A DNA stretch of 60,684 nt, from positions 8,518,053 through 8,578,736 of the forward strand of contig NC_067206.1 in assembly GCF_026262505.1 (NCBI RefSeq), given 5' to 3'. The DNA is from Trichomonas vaginalis G3. Lineage: Eukaryota; Parabasalia; Trichomonadida; Trichomonadidae. The notes below the pieces were generated by a model that was not told the origin of the DNA, did no database searches, and saw only the letters and a list, made by a program, of their open reading frames with translations. A program made the translations under genes and the position numbers. Every line of letters begins with the position of its first letter. Positions within the stretch are counted from its first letter, which is position 1. Positions 18,753-33,249 of this stretch are shown here, one piece after another.

Positions 18753-20150
18753 TGAACTTTACAAAAAGTGACATGAAAAGTCTTAATTACATTAAAGCCA
18801 AATGTAAACTTCATTGAGAAAAAGCAGTTTTGTCTCGTATTCAACGTAAAATCTTCAAAAGAAGACTAAACAAAAAGTGCTACACTGATAACAAAGATGA
18901 ATTTCACATGGAACGCGATGATTCAATAACTGCAGAGTTGCGACATACAATTGCGGAAAATGTATGGACAACCACATGTAATGAGAACCATCGTATCTTT
19001 CAGAGGTCGAATTACTTGATTTTTATGGTGAAATCAATCAAAGAGCAAAAGGTCTTGCATGTGAAAAGGTAATCGAAGCTTATCAGATTGCCTACGAATT
19101 ACTGGAGTATAGATACAGCAGAGCTTTATATCTAGCTGGCCTTGTTCATCCAGACGAATTTCCAACAAGAGGAAAAAGAATTGTTTACTTCGCTAGAAGT
19201 ATATCTCCCCTCAAGATCATGGTTAAACAGAGTTTGCTCTGATCTCAACATTGAGATCAAAAGCTCAAAAGAAAATGAGGAAAAACGAGCAAAGTACTGT
19301 AACACAGCAACAGTTGCTAACTTCTTACATTAATTTCAGTATACGGCAGGAATTGATCCATGGAATAAGTGGAGTATTTATGAAACATCTCTGCTTCATC
19401 AAAGCGTTACAAAGTTATCTGCACTGAAAGCAACCCTCCTTTAACCAAAGAAGAGCATGAATTTGTGCTTGTTACTAGTATCTTCCCATATAATTCTGAA
19501 GGATACCGGATGAAACCATTTTTATTGTTCCAGGAATATAAAATTGTTCACAGGAACTCCGCTCCGTGAGAGCATTCCTTACAGGACAATCTTATGGATG
19601 GATGACAAAGAAGATATGGGATATCTTTAATTTAACTTTTATTATCGAAATCCAGAGATATCGCTCAAGTCTTGATGCTATCACAGCAGCTCAGCATAAT
19701 ATCGTATTCGGTGATAATCATATCAGCCGAGTAAGTTATTTTACTTGCAAACTTTTGAGTCTCTTCAGAATTGAACTCTTGACATTTCCAGCTTACTGCA
19801 CAGTAGTTCTCCAGTTATTTGATGTAGGATGTGCAGCATCTTTGAGATCAAAGAATAACAGGTTAAAATATGTTCCGCTTTACACATATGAGCAAGATAA
19901 TTTATCAAATACCCCAAAACCAAGGTTAAAAATTGTAAGAATTTTAATTGATGCTTGTGATTAAGTCAATGCATCAGTATGGTATTCATCCGTGGAACCC
20001 AGATAAAGCCTTATCCAACGAATTAACAAACAAAACATCAAACGCAATACCAAATCCACATATATATTTAATTCTTCTTGCAAAAAATTAACATCTGACG
20101 CCGAATTACTTAAAATTGCGCAATTTGAAGCAATCAAATTCAAACATTAA
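18753..20150 (+). pseudogene. Pogo/Tigger-like transposase relic, unit 3
   Basis: Shares the common lesions and adds private ones: loss of 4 bp at about 18,984 within the GGEPSYLSE block, 1 bp near 19,520 and 1 bp near 20,057. It is the most degraded copy in the array. Confidence 0.75.
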
Positions 20151-22146
20151 ATCAAGCACTGATAGTTATTGTAACAAATATTTCGAATTATTTAGATTAT
20201 TATCCTCCAAATACAAAAATTCTCAGCAAAGGGATGAAATTGAGTCAATTTAATGGAGCAAAACGAAGTGAGGTGAAATTCACCACTTTGACACCTCGTA
20301 TTTTTCAGATATATCGATTAATATTGAGTTTTATTGGGATGGAAAACATACTGAAAAACCTGCAATATCAACACCTTTTTATATAATATTGAATAAATAA
20401 AATTTGTTTTTATTTTCCAAAAAGATATATGATACATTTTTATACAGGTTAAAAACTGTCTAGCTTTTGCTTTTAGTGCTCGACCAGAGGCATACATTGA
20501 AAATACAATCCTCTCCATGGTTTTTGTGTAGGATCTGATCTTCTCAAAACGATGATATTGACTATTATTATATGAATTGAATGTATTTATGAATATTTCG
20601 AAATTTTAATATAAATAATTTATTAAAATAAAAATTGAACGTAAGTACAAAAAATATAATTTGAAAGCAAATTAAAAATTAACGATACGATAATTTGGAA
20701 CTTTTACCTTTTGCCAATAAATATAAAAATAAAATTTTGGGAATTGGAACTTAAGAGTAGAGACCTTTGTTGATATGTATGAGGCTATGTATTTATGTGT
20801 AGATCTGAGTAAGCTTGGTTATCATATAGCGGTTTCTGATGAAATTGAGAACCTCGGAGACCCAAGACCTTTGTTGATATGTATGAGGCTATGTATTTGT
20901 GCGTAGTCATTAAACCCATTCTTGCAAATTAGAATATTATTTTATTTGTTATATTGAGCTTCTTCCTGATAATTTGCATATCTTCAAAATCATTAAAGTA
21001 AGTAAAATCAGTTGTTTTTTTCGGTGATTAATCTTAATTCTTCGCATTATATTTCTTTTTTTTGAAAAATCTTACTGTTTGGGGAAATTCTCTTTGCGAA
21101 ATCTGTTGGCCTGAGGATTATCTGGTTGAATAAAAATATGTTCAATTCCCCTTTCGCATAATAATTAATGAAATTGTGTTTTATTTTCGAGAGTGTGCAA
21201 AACGTTCCACTTCTTGAGAGGTACGTTTTGCAAATTTTTTTCTTTCATACATAGAAGATTTTTGGAAGATGATTGATCTCTACATGATATTATATCATAT
21301 TTCTACATTGAGTCCTTAACAATATTAAATTGCAGGGTTTTCAAATCAAAAAACTAACTTTCGCTCTTTCAGGTCAAATCAGCAAGGCTCTTCTATATAG
21401 GTGTTGGATATATTATCAAACTGAAATGAAACTTTCCAGAGATGTCCATAAAATTATTTTGCAAAACATCCCTCTCAAAAAGTGGGAACGTTTTTGCAAT
21501 TTTTCTTTATTTTTTGTACCATTATCGGTCCATAGAGCGAAATGGGGACCAGGTATTGTGCTTAATGCACGTTTGAGTACATTTGTTGTATACTCTGCAG
21601 TTTTCTGAGAAAAAGATTATGAGTGATCTCGTTTTTTTTAAAGTCATTTTTTTCTTATCAAAAAAAATTAAAATTACGTAAAACTATGACAAAATTACGT
21701 AATTCACAATTTTAATGCTGAAAAATAGGAATATAAGCTTATAATACTACAGGTAGATTGAGCATCGATGCGCGCTAATGCCAACATGATTAATTTGAGT
21801 CGGTTTTATATATTATTGGAAATTAATCACAAATTGTCCATGAATATAAGTTATATTCTTCGATATTATGAGTTAATGAAGGCTACAATATTTGTAATCA
21901 TGATTGGCTAGTTAAAATCTATTAGAATAAAAGAAATTGTAATTTAATAATATTGAATTGACATTTTAAATAATTTGAGGTCTAATCCATTATGAGTATG
22001 GTTATTACAGGTCACTTATTATTATTCTTTGATATACAAAGAGTTAAAACGATTTGGTAATGAGATATTGTAGAAAATAAAAATAACTGTAATCTATTGA
22101 AACTGATAAAAAAAATTAAATCCATTTATTTTTTATTCATATGTTA

Positions 22147-22494
22147 TTATTGATGAGAATTAGATTCATTTAAAATTGAATACATATTTTTGAGAGAGTC
22201 AAAAATTTCAGGATCGATTTCATCTTCGCATTCATCCAAATATATTCTAAGCTCGGAATTTTCAAATGCATTCAAAATATTGGCAAAGTTTTCTTTACAA
22301 GAAGAGTTAAATAAAATTTCTTGTAAACAATTAATAATAAATTTTGGGTTAAATTCAACAAAATCCGAAAGAATTTCAAACACCTTTTCAAATTTGTCAT
22401 TAAATATCGAAAGGGATATTGAATCTTTTATGATAATAGCGATGAGGATATTTATCAAAATTTCCTTATTTTTGAAGAGTGCGGGATAAATTTG
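22147..22494 (-). pseudogene. C-terminal helical-protein fragment, unit 3
   Basis: Same 115-codon open frame and translated sequence as 4979-5326. Confidence 0.45.
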
Positions 22495-22880
22495 TCAAGT
22501 GTCACTTTTCAATAACCTTAAATTACGCTGTTCTAATTTTTTAAAAAATAACCTTAAATTATATTTGAAGAAATTATGTCTATGATATATGTTTTATTCT
22601 AGAATCTTGGAGTTTTCATGCACTACACAAGAGCTCCAAGGTTCCAAGAGTGAATGCTCAATAGCAATTATAGAGATGTACCATTTCAAAATGACTTTTA
22701 CTGATTAAATTTAATCAATAGAAGACATTTTGAAAAGGTACCTCTACAATTAGATATACAAGAGATTCAAAGCTTCATTTCAGATAGATTTGAAACTTTG
22801 AAACTCTTGGTAGATTTTGAGTGAATGCTGACAATCATCTTTGAGAAGGTTTTCTTAAAGAAAACCTTCTCAAAGAGGTT

Positions 22881-23544
22881 TCTCAGGAGCCCTGAGGCTC
22901 CCTTTCGTAATGATTGGGAGCCTTGGGGCTCCTGAGACGAAGAATGGCTTCGCCGAATCTTTGATCAGCAGAGGCCAAATGAAAAGGCCTCTACTGATGG
23001 ATTCTCAGGAGCCCTGAGGCTCCCTTTCGTAATGATTGGGAGCCTTGGGGCTCCTGAGACGAAGAATGGCTTCGCCGAATCTTTGATCAGCAGAGGCCAA
23101 ATGAAAAGGCCTCTACTGATGGATTCTCAGGAGCCCTGAGGCTCCCTTTCGTAATGATTGGGAGCCTTGGGGCTCCTGAGACGAAGAATGGCTTCGCCGA
23201 ATCTTTGATCAGCAGAGGCCAAATGAAAAGGCCTCTACTGATGGATTCTCAGGAGCCCTGAGGCTCCCTTTCGTAATGATTGGGAGCCTTGGGGCTCCTG
23301 AGACGAAGAATGGCTTCGCCGAATCTTTGATCAGCAGAGGCCAAATGAAAAGGCCTCTGCTGATGGATTCTCAGGAGCCCTGAGGCTCCCTTTCGTAATG
23401 ATTGGGAGCCTTGGGGCTCCTGAGACGAAGAATGGCTTCGCCGAATCTTTGATCAGCAGAGGCCAAATGAAAAGGCCTCTGCTGATGGATTCTCAGGAGC
23501 CCTGAGGCTCCCTTTCGTAATGATTGGGAGCCTTGGGGCTCCTG
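22881..23544. repeat. 122-bp minisatellite, 5.4 copies (unit 3)
   Basis: Five full units plus the 54-bp partial. The first four units end in CTACTGAT and the last full one in CTGCTGAT. The same polarity (CTA-type left, CTG-type right) is seen in other arrays, so expansion apparently acts mainly on the left, CTA-type units. Confidence 0.95.
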
Positions 23545-23865
23545 CAGCAGAGTATCGCTCCGCTCCATTAATTTTTTTTAAAAAAAAGTGCCGTGTGGCA
23601 AATTTGTCCTGTTCCCTCTCCTAACACATAACTCCACAACTACCCAAGTACTATATTGCCACTCCTTCCCGCATTGCATTTGAGAAACATTAAAAGTGGC
23701 GACAAGTGCACTTGCCATGGCATATTGTTGCGCGTATATACTACTTCTAATGAAAGAAGCAGTATATACGCGCAATTCGAGTGAGATTGCAGCAGAAAGT
23801 CGAGAAGAGAGCCCTTTCTTAAGGTTAGGACTCCCTTCTCGACTTTATTATACAATGAAATATAA

Positions 23866-24177
23866 ATCATAGTATATTTTTGTCACTTTTCACATCGTAT
23901 TACCCCGATAGAAACAAAACAAAACGACTTTCTTGATATATCAATAAATGGCACGGATAATTTATTGGATGCATTGGAAAAATATTTTAATACATATCCT
24001 ATTGAGCAAAATCGATTTCAAAAAGATGAAATATTAGAATGGCCCAAGTATTTAATCATACAATTAAACTTTCGTAAGACGAAATGGTGGAAGTGAAGTG
24101 ATGTTGAAACCTTGATATTTCCTCGAAATTTCTACAAAACATATATTAGACATAAAGCATATATCTTATTTTATTAA
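23866..24177 (+). pseudogene. Ubiquitin-specific protease fragment, unit 3
   Basis: Same length and blocks as the unit 1 fragment, with the single in-frame TGA retained. Confidence 0.62.
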
Positions 24178-24469
24178 GAATGTTGAATAATAATATTATT
24201 AAATATTAAGCTTTAAAAAAGCTAATTAAATTCAAAAATGAATATATATTATTATTGGATAAATATTAATCAGAACAAATGATTTTTTTATTAATGCTAT
24301 GTAATAAACAGAAATTCATCAAAAGTGACAGCTCTCAATTTTTGACATTTGTAAATTCTAAATTGAATGAGAAAAATGAAATAACACTAAGCATAATACA
24401 ATATTCTAGATTTAATTATAATTAGGAAAAAGTTAGTTTTGAGAGTACTTTTCATAGGCATATAGAATG

Positions 24470-26558
24470 AAATCTTCTGAAAAATAATATCACATAAACT
24501 CATATTATTTTCTAATATATAACTATTTTATATAAAAATCAAATTCAATGATCTTAAAAGCGAAGGATAAACCTCAAAATTTACGAATATAATGAGTGGG
24601 AATATAATGCTTATCTATCATAAAACCATATGAAATATCAATTTTTGCTTTACGCCTAATTTTTGACGACAATTAGCAAAAAATGTTAAATGTTAACACT
24701 CAGTCCATTTGAATATGAAAAATAAAATTGACTTTGATTAAATGTTTTTATTTATCATGCAATTCTTCTTGCGACCAAAGATTTGAATAAAATTTCAAAA
24801 AATAAGATAGCTTAAAAATAATATACGGTAGTGTTTACTAATAGATGAATAGTATATAAATTCTATTAAAATGGATTTGATCCAAAAAAATATATAAAAT
24901 TTGATCATAAATAAAATCGTTTTAAATTACTTCTTCATTTAAATTATAACAATTATTTTTGATTTTTATTTATCATCCACATTCAAATTTGAATCTTATC
25001 ACAAAAGAAGGACCACTTTTATGACTACTGCCAAATCTATAAACAGAGAATGGCTATTTGAAGCTAAAAGAAGAATAGAAGAAGGTGAATATTACAAAAG
25101 TGTGGGAAAGGAAGTTGAATTGGAAAATGGTAAAATTAAATTGAATGTTGCCGAAAATACAATAAGAAGAGCATTTCAACTTCAAGAAATCGAATTACCA
25201 AAAGTTAGTCGCGGCAGAAAACCAAATCCACCAACATTTGAACAAAAACAATTAATTAATTCTTGTGTTTCACAATATAAAGGAGGAATTTCAAAAACTT
25301 ATTTATTGATTAAAAGGTTTCAAAATATTGTTCAAAATCCCGATTGTGAGAAAGAAAAAGAAGAAATTGCAAAAGAATTTGAAAATATAGAAGATTTGAC
25401 AAAAGATCAAATTTTTGACAATTTACAAAAAATAAAGCCTCATCAAGTGGAAAAATTTATGATGGAATCAGGTTTATCTTCAAAAAGAGATTACAAACCA
25501 GCAGATCCACCTACCAAATATCGTGCCATATCAAAGAATTTGATATGGCACTGCGATATTCATTACCTTCACGGTAATGTTTCTTTTCCATTCTTTGCCA
25601 TATTGAATGATATGACACGTAAAGTTCTCAAAACTAAATTATTGAAAAACAAGTCTTCCAACTCAACAGCGAATATTTTAAGAAAACTTTTAGAGGAGTT
25701 TATCCCTTACTGCATCTGGACCGATAACGGCGGTGAAAACCGCGGTGAATTCGGCCAGGTTATGCAGGAAAACGGAATAGTTTGGAAGCACACCTTGCCG
25801 TATATGCCAAGACAGAACGGCAAGGTGGAGCGCCTGTGGCCAAGCTTAGAAAAGTTTTTGCCAGACGAGTTGGATGATATTCAACAAATCAAGGACTCAG
25901 TTCAGCAGTTCATTGAAAAATACAACAATACACCACATTTATCTCTCGATATTAATCCAAAAACGAATAGTAATTACACTCCTAACGAATTATTCGAAGT
26001 TTCAAAATTTTGGTACGAGCCAGAAATGCAAAAATGGGAGTTATATATCAAAGAGGAATGGGTTTTAGCAAAATTTGAATAATTACATCATTTTAAATGA
26101 CTTCTAAACAATTTTATTTATGATCAAATTTTATATATCTTTTTGGATCAAATCCATTTTAATAGAATTTATATACTATTCATCTATTAGTAAACACTAC
26201 CGTATATTATTTTTAAGCTATCTTATTTTTTGAAATTTTATTCAAATCTTTGGTCGCAAGAAGAATTGCATGATAAATAAAAACATTTAATCAAAGTCAA
26301 TTTTATTTTTCATATTCAAATGGACTGAGTGTTAACATTTAACATTTTTTGCTAATTGTCGTCAAAAATTAGGCGTAAAGCAAAAATTGATATTTCATAT
26401 GGTTTTATGATAGATAAGCATTATATTCCCACTCATTATATTCGTAAATTTTGAGGTTTATCCTTCGCTTTTAAGATCATTGAATTTGATTTTTATATAA
26501 AATAGTTATATATTAGAAAATAATATGAGTTTATGTGATATTATTTTTCAGAAGATTT
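24470..26558 (+). mobile_element. Integrase transposon, copy 3
   Basis: Arms 24470-24917 and 26111-26558. The left arm here reads AATTTC near 24,790 where most left arms read AAGTTC, matching the right arms: a possible trace of arm-to-arm gene conversion. Confidence 0.7.
25021..26082 (+). CDS. IS481/Ginger-like integrase, copy 3
   Basis: Intact; translation identical to copy 1 over all 353 residues, including the D179, D235, E270 triad. Confidence 0.88.
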   Translation: MTTAKSINREWLFEAKRRIEEGEYYKSVGKEVELENGKIKLNVAENTIRRAFQLQEIELPKVSRGRKPNPPTFEQKQLINSCVSQYKGGISKTYLLIKRFQNIVQNPDCEKEKEEIAKEFENIEDLTKDQIFDNLQKIKPHQVEKFMMESGLSSKRDYKPADPPTKYRAISKNLIWHCDIHYLHGNVSFPFFAILNDMTRKVLKTKLLKNKSSNSTANILRKLLEEFIPYCIWTDNGGENRGEFGQVMQENGIVWKHTLPYMPRQNGKVERLWPSLEKFLPDELDDIQQIKDSVQQFIEKYNNTPHLSLDINPKTNSNYTPNELFEVSKFWYEPEMQKWELYIKEEWVLAKFE

Positions 26559-27763
26559 TGTGTTCTTCTTCAAAATTTTATTTTTTATTAAAAAGAATCT
26601 TTACAAAATATACATTTACTTTAATTAATATTTAAAAACGTGCTCTATCAAAAGTTCCAAAAATTCAATATTATAGCTTTTCTGAGGTGTCACTTTTGAT
26701 GAATTTCTGTTTTCAACACTAGACAAAAACAATTATATTAGATGCACATGATTAACATCTCTTGGTCTGATGATGTTTTTCAATTAAAAGATTATTATAT
26801 ACAGTTGAATTTACAAAATTCTTAATTCATAATTGCATGGCACAAGAGAGGTATGATCTGCTTATATGTTAATGATAGATATACCATATTATTTCCATTA
26901 CTATAAATAACTTAAAGAAATATATCTTCTAAGTGTATTTTTTGTTCAATTTTGTTTGAAAAAAAAATTAAAACGCATTTCTTATCTTGTTTAGCTTTGA
27001 TAAGTTGGATTAAATAATATTACTAAATACAAATCATGATAACAATTATATATCCATGCTAAATGCCTGAAGATCTGGTGAAAATATTGAGATATGCCTC
27101 ACTTCCATCATTTCGTCTTACCACATAAAAATATGTGATTTTTAAAACAAGTTAGCTGATATGCTTTTAACAAAACCGAATCAAAAGTATTCAAAAAAAT
27201 CTGAAATTGTAAAATATCTTAATCAAAAATAAAGGGTTGATCTTCATTTTCGGGATTTCAAAAAAATTTGGAATTTCACCTCCCAAACACACAGATTGTC
27301 CAGTTCATTGGCATAGAGAATATCCGATTTCCAGTGTTTTACTCTGAATCTTATTAGTTAAATACCGAATTTCGAACATAAATTCATCAAAATCGAATAA
27401 AGAGACTACCAAAAACGACACAAATATAATCAAGTCACAATCATTTAACAGGAACTCCTTAAATGAAGATTTTTACAATTTTAATCTCTATATTTTAGAA
27501 AAAAATATGCTCAGTCACAAACACAATTACTATGTTATGGAACAAGGCATTGACACTCGAATCTCTGGCCAATTCGAGGAACATCCAAAATTTCAATAAT
27601 CTTATCCCACAGAATCCATAGCCCAAAAACTTTAATTTGCATAGTACATTTGAAGACGAATAATATTAGTCCAATTTTTTTTAACTTTGAAATTTTCAAA
27701 GATACAAAATTTATTACATTTAGAATTAATGCATTAATATATGCATTTGTTCCGTACCGAAAA

Positions 27764-29167
27764 TGAACTTTACAAAAAGTGACATGAAAAGTCTTAATTA
27801 CATTAAAGCCAAATGTAAACTTCATTGAGAAAAAGCAGTTTTGTCTCGTATTCAACGTAAAATCTTCAAAAGAAGACTAAACAAAAAGTGCTACACTGAT
27901 AACAAAGATGAATTTCACATGGAACGCGATGATTCAATAACTGCAGAGTTGCGACATACAATTGCGGAAAATGTATGGACAACCACATGTAATGGTGGAG
28001 AACCATCGTATCTTTCAGAGGTCGAATTACTTGATTTTTATGGTGAAATCAATCAAAGAGCAAAAGGTCTTGCATGTGAAAAGGTAATCGAAGCTTATCA
28101 GATTGCCTACGAATTACTGGAGTATAGATACAGCAGAGCTTTATATCTAGCTGGCCTTGTTCATCCAGACGAATTTCCAACAAGAGGAAAAAGAATTGTT
28201 TACTTCGCTAGAAGTATATCTCCCCTCAAGATCATGGTTAAACAGAGTTTGCTCTGATCTCAACATTGAGATCAAAAGCTCAAAAGAAAATGAGGAAAAA
28301 CGAGCAAAGTACTGTAACACAGCAACAGTTGCTAACTTCTTACATTAATTTCAGTATACGGCAGGAATTGATCCATGGAATAAGTGGAGTATTTATGAAA
28401 CATCTCTGCTTCATCAAAGCGTTACAAAGTTATCTGCACTGAAAGCAACCCTCCTTTAACCAAAGAAGAGCATGAATTTGTGCTTGTTACTAGTATCTTC
28501 CCATATAATTCTGAAGGATACCGGATGAAACCATTTATTATTGTTCCAGGAATATAAAATTGTTCACAGGAACTCCGCTCCGTGAGAGCATTCCTTACAG
28601 GACAATCTTATGGATGGATGACAAAGAAGATATGGGATATCTTTAATTTAACTTTTATTATCGAAATCCAGAGATATCGCTCAAGTCTTGATGCTATCAC
28701 AGCAGCTCAGCATAATATCGTATTCGGTGATAATCATATCAGCCGAGTAAGTTATTTTACTTGCAAACTTTTGAGTCTCTTCAGAATTGAACTCTTGACA
28801 TTTCCAGCTTACTGCACAGTAGTTCTCCAGTTATTTGATGTAGGATGTGCAGCATCTTTGAGATCAAAGAATAACAGGTTAAAATATGTTCCGCTTTACA
28901 CATATGAGCAAGATAATTTATCAAATACCCCAAAACCAAGGTTAAAAATTGTAAGAATTTTAATTGATGCTTGTGATTAAGTCAATGCATCAGTATGGTA
29001 TTCATCCGTGGAACCCAGATAAAGCCTTATCCAACGAATTAACAAACAAAACATCAAACGCAATACCAAATCCCACATATATATTTAATTCTTCTTGCAA
29101 AAAATTAACATCTGACGCCGAATTACTTAAAATTGCGCAATTTGAAGCAATCAAATTCAAACATTAA
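27764..29167 (+). pseudogene. Pogo/Tigger-like transposase relic, unit 4
   Basis: Carries the common lesions only; the partial frames translate exactly as in unit 1. Confidence 0.75.
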
Positions 29168-31170
29168 ATCAAGCACTGATAGTTATTGTAACAAATATTT
29201 CGAATTATTTAGATTATTATCCTCCAAATACAAAAATTCTCAGCAAAGGGATGAAATTGAGTCAATTTAATGGAGCAAAACGAAGTGAGGTGAAATTCAC
29301 CACTTTGACACCTCGTATTTTTCAGATATATCGATTAATATTGAGTTTTATTGGGATGGAAAACATACTGAAAAACCTGCAATATCAACACCTTTTTATA
29401 TAATATTGAATAAATAAAAATTTGTTTTTATTTTCCAAAAAGATATATGATACATTTTTATTATACAGGTTAAAAACTGTCTAGCTTTTGCTTTTAGTGC
29501 TCGACCAGAGGCATACATTGAAAATACAATCCTCTCCATGGTTTTTGTGTAGGATCTGATCTTCTCAAAACGATGATATTGACTATTATTATATGAATTG
29601 AATGTATTTATGAATATTTCGAAATTTTAATATAAATAATTTATTAAAAATAAAAATTGAACGTAAGTACAAAAAATATAATTTGAAAGCAAATTAAAAA
29701 TTAACGATACGATAATTTGGAACTTTTACCTTTTGCCAATAAATATAAAAATAAAATTTTGGGAATTGGAACTTAAGAGTAGAGAGACCTTTGTTGATAT
29801 GTATGAGGCTATGTATTTATGTGTAGATCTGAGTAAGCTTGGTTATCATATAGCGGTTTCTGATGAAATTGAGAACCTCGGAGACCCAAGACCTTTGTTG
29901 ATATGTATGAGGCTATGTATTTGTGCGTAGTCATTAAACCCATTCTTGCAAATTAGAATATTATTTTATTTGTTATATTGAGCTTTCTTCCTGATAATTT
30001 GCATATCTTCAAAATCATTAAAGTAAGTAAAATCAGTTGTTTTTTCGGTGATTAATCTTAATTCTTCGCATTATATTTCTTTTTTTTGAAAAATCTTACT
30101 GTTTGGGGAAATTCTCTTTGCGAAATCTGTTGGCCTGAGGATTATCTGGTTGAATAAAAATATGTTCAATTCCCCTTTCGCATAATAATTAATGAAATTG
30201 TGTTTTATTTTCGAGAGTGTGCAAAACGTTCCCACTTCTTGAGAGGTACGTTTTGCAAATTTTTTTCTTTCATACATAGAAGATTTTTGGAAGATGATTG
30301 ATCTCTACATGATATTATATCATATTTCTACATTGAGTCCTTAACAATATTAAATTGCAGGGTTTTCAAATCAAAAAACTAACTTTCGCTCTTTCAGGTC
30401 AAATCAGCAAGGCTCTTCTATATAGGTGTTGGATATATTATCAAACTGAAATGAAACTTTCCAGAGATGTCCATAAAATTATTTTGCAAAACATCCCTCT
30501 CAAAAAGTGGGAACGTTTTTGCAATTTTTCTTTATTTTTTGTACCATTATCGGTCCATAGAGCGAAATGGGGACCAGGTATTGTGCTTAATGCACGTTTG
30601 AGTACATTTGTTGTATACTCTGCAGTTTTCTGAGAAAAAGATTATGAGTGATCTCGTTTTTTCTTAAAGTCATTTTTTTCTTATCAAAAAAAATTAAAAT
30701 TACGTAAAACTATGACAAAATTACGTAATTCACAATTTTAATGCTGAAAAATAGGAATATAAGCTTATAATACTACAGGTAGATTGAGCATCGATGCGCG
30801 CTAATGCCAACATGATTAATTTGAGTCGGTTTTATATATTATTGGAAATTAATCACAAATTGTCCATGAATATAAGTTATATTCTTCGATATTATGAGTT
30901 AATGAAGGCTACAATATTTGTAATCATGATTGGCTAGTTAAAATCTATTAGAATAAAAGAAATTGTAATTTAATAATATTGAATTGACATTTTAAATAAT
31001 TTGAGGTCTAATCCATTATGAGTATGGTTATTACAGGTCACTTATTATTATTCTTTGATATACAAAGAGTTAAAACGATTTGGTAATGAGATATTGTAGA
31101 AAATAAAAAAATGTAATCTATTGAAACTGATAAAAAAAATTAAATCCATTTATTTTTTATTCATATGTTA

Positions 31171-31518
31171 TTATTGATGAGAATTAGATTCATTTAAAAT
31201 TGAATACATATTTTTGAGAGAGTCAAAAATTTCAGGATCGATTTCATCTTCGCATTCATCCAAATATATTCTAAGCTCGGAATTTTCAAATGCATTCAAA
31301 ATATTGGCAAAGTTTTCTTTACAAGAAGAGTTAAATAAAATTTCTTGTAAACAATTAATAATAAATTTTGGGTTAAATTCAACAAAATCCGAAAGAATTT
31401 CAAACACCTTTTCAAATTTGTCATTAAATATCGAAAGGGATATTGAATCTTTTATGATAATAGCGATGAGGATATTTATCAAAATTTCCTTATTTTTGAA
31501 GAGTGCGGGATAAATTTG
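31171..31518 (-). pseudogene. C-terminal helical-protein fragment, unit 4
   Basis: Identical frame to unit 1. The 3' flank just outside it differs by a small replacement near 31,105. Confidence 0.45.
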
Positions 31519-31904
31519 TCAAGTGTCACTTTTCAATAACCTTAAATTACGCTGTTCTAATTTTTTAAAAAATAACCTTAAATTATATTTGAAGAAATTA
31601 TGTCTATGATATATGTTTTATTCTAGAATCTTGGAGTTTTCATGCACTACACAAGAGCTCCAAGGTTCCAAGAGTGAATGCTCAATAGCAATTATAGAGA
31701 TGTACCTTTTCAAAATGACTTTTACTGATTAAATTTAATCAATAGAAGACATTTTGAAAAGGTACCTCTACAATTAGATATACAAGAGATTCAAAGCTTC
31801 ATTTCAGATAGATTTGAAACTTTGAAACTCTTGGTAGATTTTGAGTGAATGCTGACAATCATCTTTGAGAAGGTTTTCTTAAAGAAAACCTTCTCAAAGA
31901 GGTT

Positions 31905-32324
31905 TCTCAGGAGCCCTGAGGCTCCCTTTCGTAATGATTGGGAGCCTTGGGGCTCCTGAGACGAAGAATGGCTTCGCCGAATCTTTGATCAGCAGAGGCC
32001 AAATGAAAAGGCCTCTACTGATGGATTCTCAGGAGCCCTGAGGCTCCCTTTCGTAATGATTGGGAGCCTTGGGGCTCCTGAGACGAAGAATGGCTTCGCC
32101 GAATCTTTGATCAGCAGAGGCCAAATGAAAAGGCCTCTGCTGATGGATTCTCAGGAGCCCTGAGGCTCCCTTTCGTAATGATTGGGAGCCTTGGGGCTCC
32201 TGAGACGAAGAATGGCTTCGCCGAATCTTTGATCAGCAGAGGCCAAATGAAAAGGCCTCTGCTGATGGATTCTCAGGAGCCCTGAGGCTCCCTTTCGTAA
32301 TGATTGGGAGCCTTGGGGCTCCTG
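31905..32324. repeat. 122-bp minisatellite, 3.4 copies (unit 4)
   Basis: Three full units plus partial: the first CTA-type, the next two CTG-type. Confidence 0.95.
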
Positions 32325-32645
32325 CAGCAGAGTATCGCTCCGCTCCATTAATTTTTTTTAAAAAAAAGTGCCGTGTGGCAAATTTGTCCTGTTCCCTCTC
32401 CTAACACATAACTCCACAACTACCCAAGTACTATATTGCCACTCCTTCCCGCATTGCATTTGAGAAACATTAAAAGTGGCGACAAGTGCACTTGCCATGG
32501 CATATTGTTGCGCGTATATACTACTTCTAATGAAAGAAGCAGTATATACGCGCAATTCGAGTGAGATTGCAGCAGAAAGTCGAGAAGAGAGCCCTTTCTT
32601 AAGTTTAGGACTCCCTTCTCGACTTTATTATACAATGAAATATAA

Positions 32646-32957
32646 ATCATAGTATATTTTTGTCACTTTTCACATCGTATTACCCCGATAGAAACAAAAC
32701 AAAACGACTTTCTTGATATATCAATAAATGGCACGGATAATTTATTGGATGCATTGGAAAAATATTTTAATACATATCCTATTGAGCAAAATCGATTTCA
32801 AAAAGATGAAATATTAGAATGGCCCAAGTATTTAATCATACAATTAAACTTTCGTAAGACGAAATGGTGGAAGTGAAGTGATGTTGAAACCTTGATATTT
32901 CCTCGAAATTTCTACAAAACATATATTAGACATAAAGCATATATCTTATTTTATTAA
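32646..32957 (+). pseudogene. Ubiquitin-specific protease fragment, unit 4
   Basis: Same as unit 1. A G-to-T change upstream near 32,604 lies in the loop of the preceding hairpin, not in the fragment. Confidence 0.62.
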
Positions 32958-33249
32958 GAATGTTGAATAATAATATTATTAAATATTAAGCTTTAAAAAA
33001 GCTAATTAAATTCAAAAATGAATATATATTATTATTGGATAAATATTAATCAGAACAAATGATTTTTTTATTAATGCTATGTAATAAACAGAAATTCATC
33101 AAAAGTGACAGCTCTCAATTTTTGACATTTGTAAATTCTAAATTGAATGAGAAAAATGAAATAACACTAAGCATAATACAATATTCTAGATTTAATTATA
33201 ATTAGGAAAAAGTTAGTTTTGAGAGTACTTTTCATAGGCATATAGAATG

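Larger units (their letters stand above)
17186..26194 (+). repeat. Tandem array unit 3 (9,009 bp, longest)
   Basis: The longest unit, because its minisatellite has 5.4 copies. It carries a scatter of private small deletions between about 18,980 and 21,650, and a private G-to-C change in the stretch upstream of the pogo relic (near 18,738). The integrase frame is intact. Confidence 0.97.
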
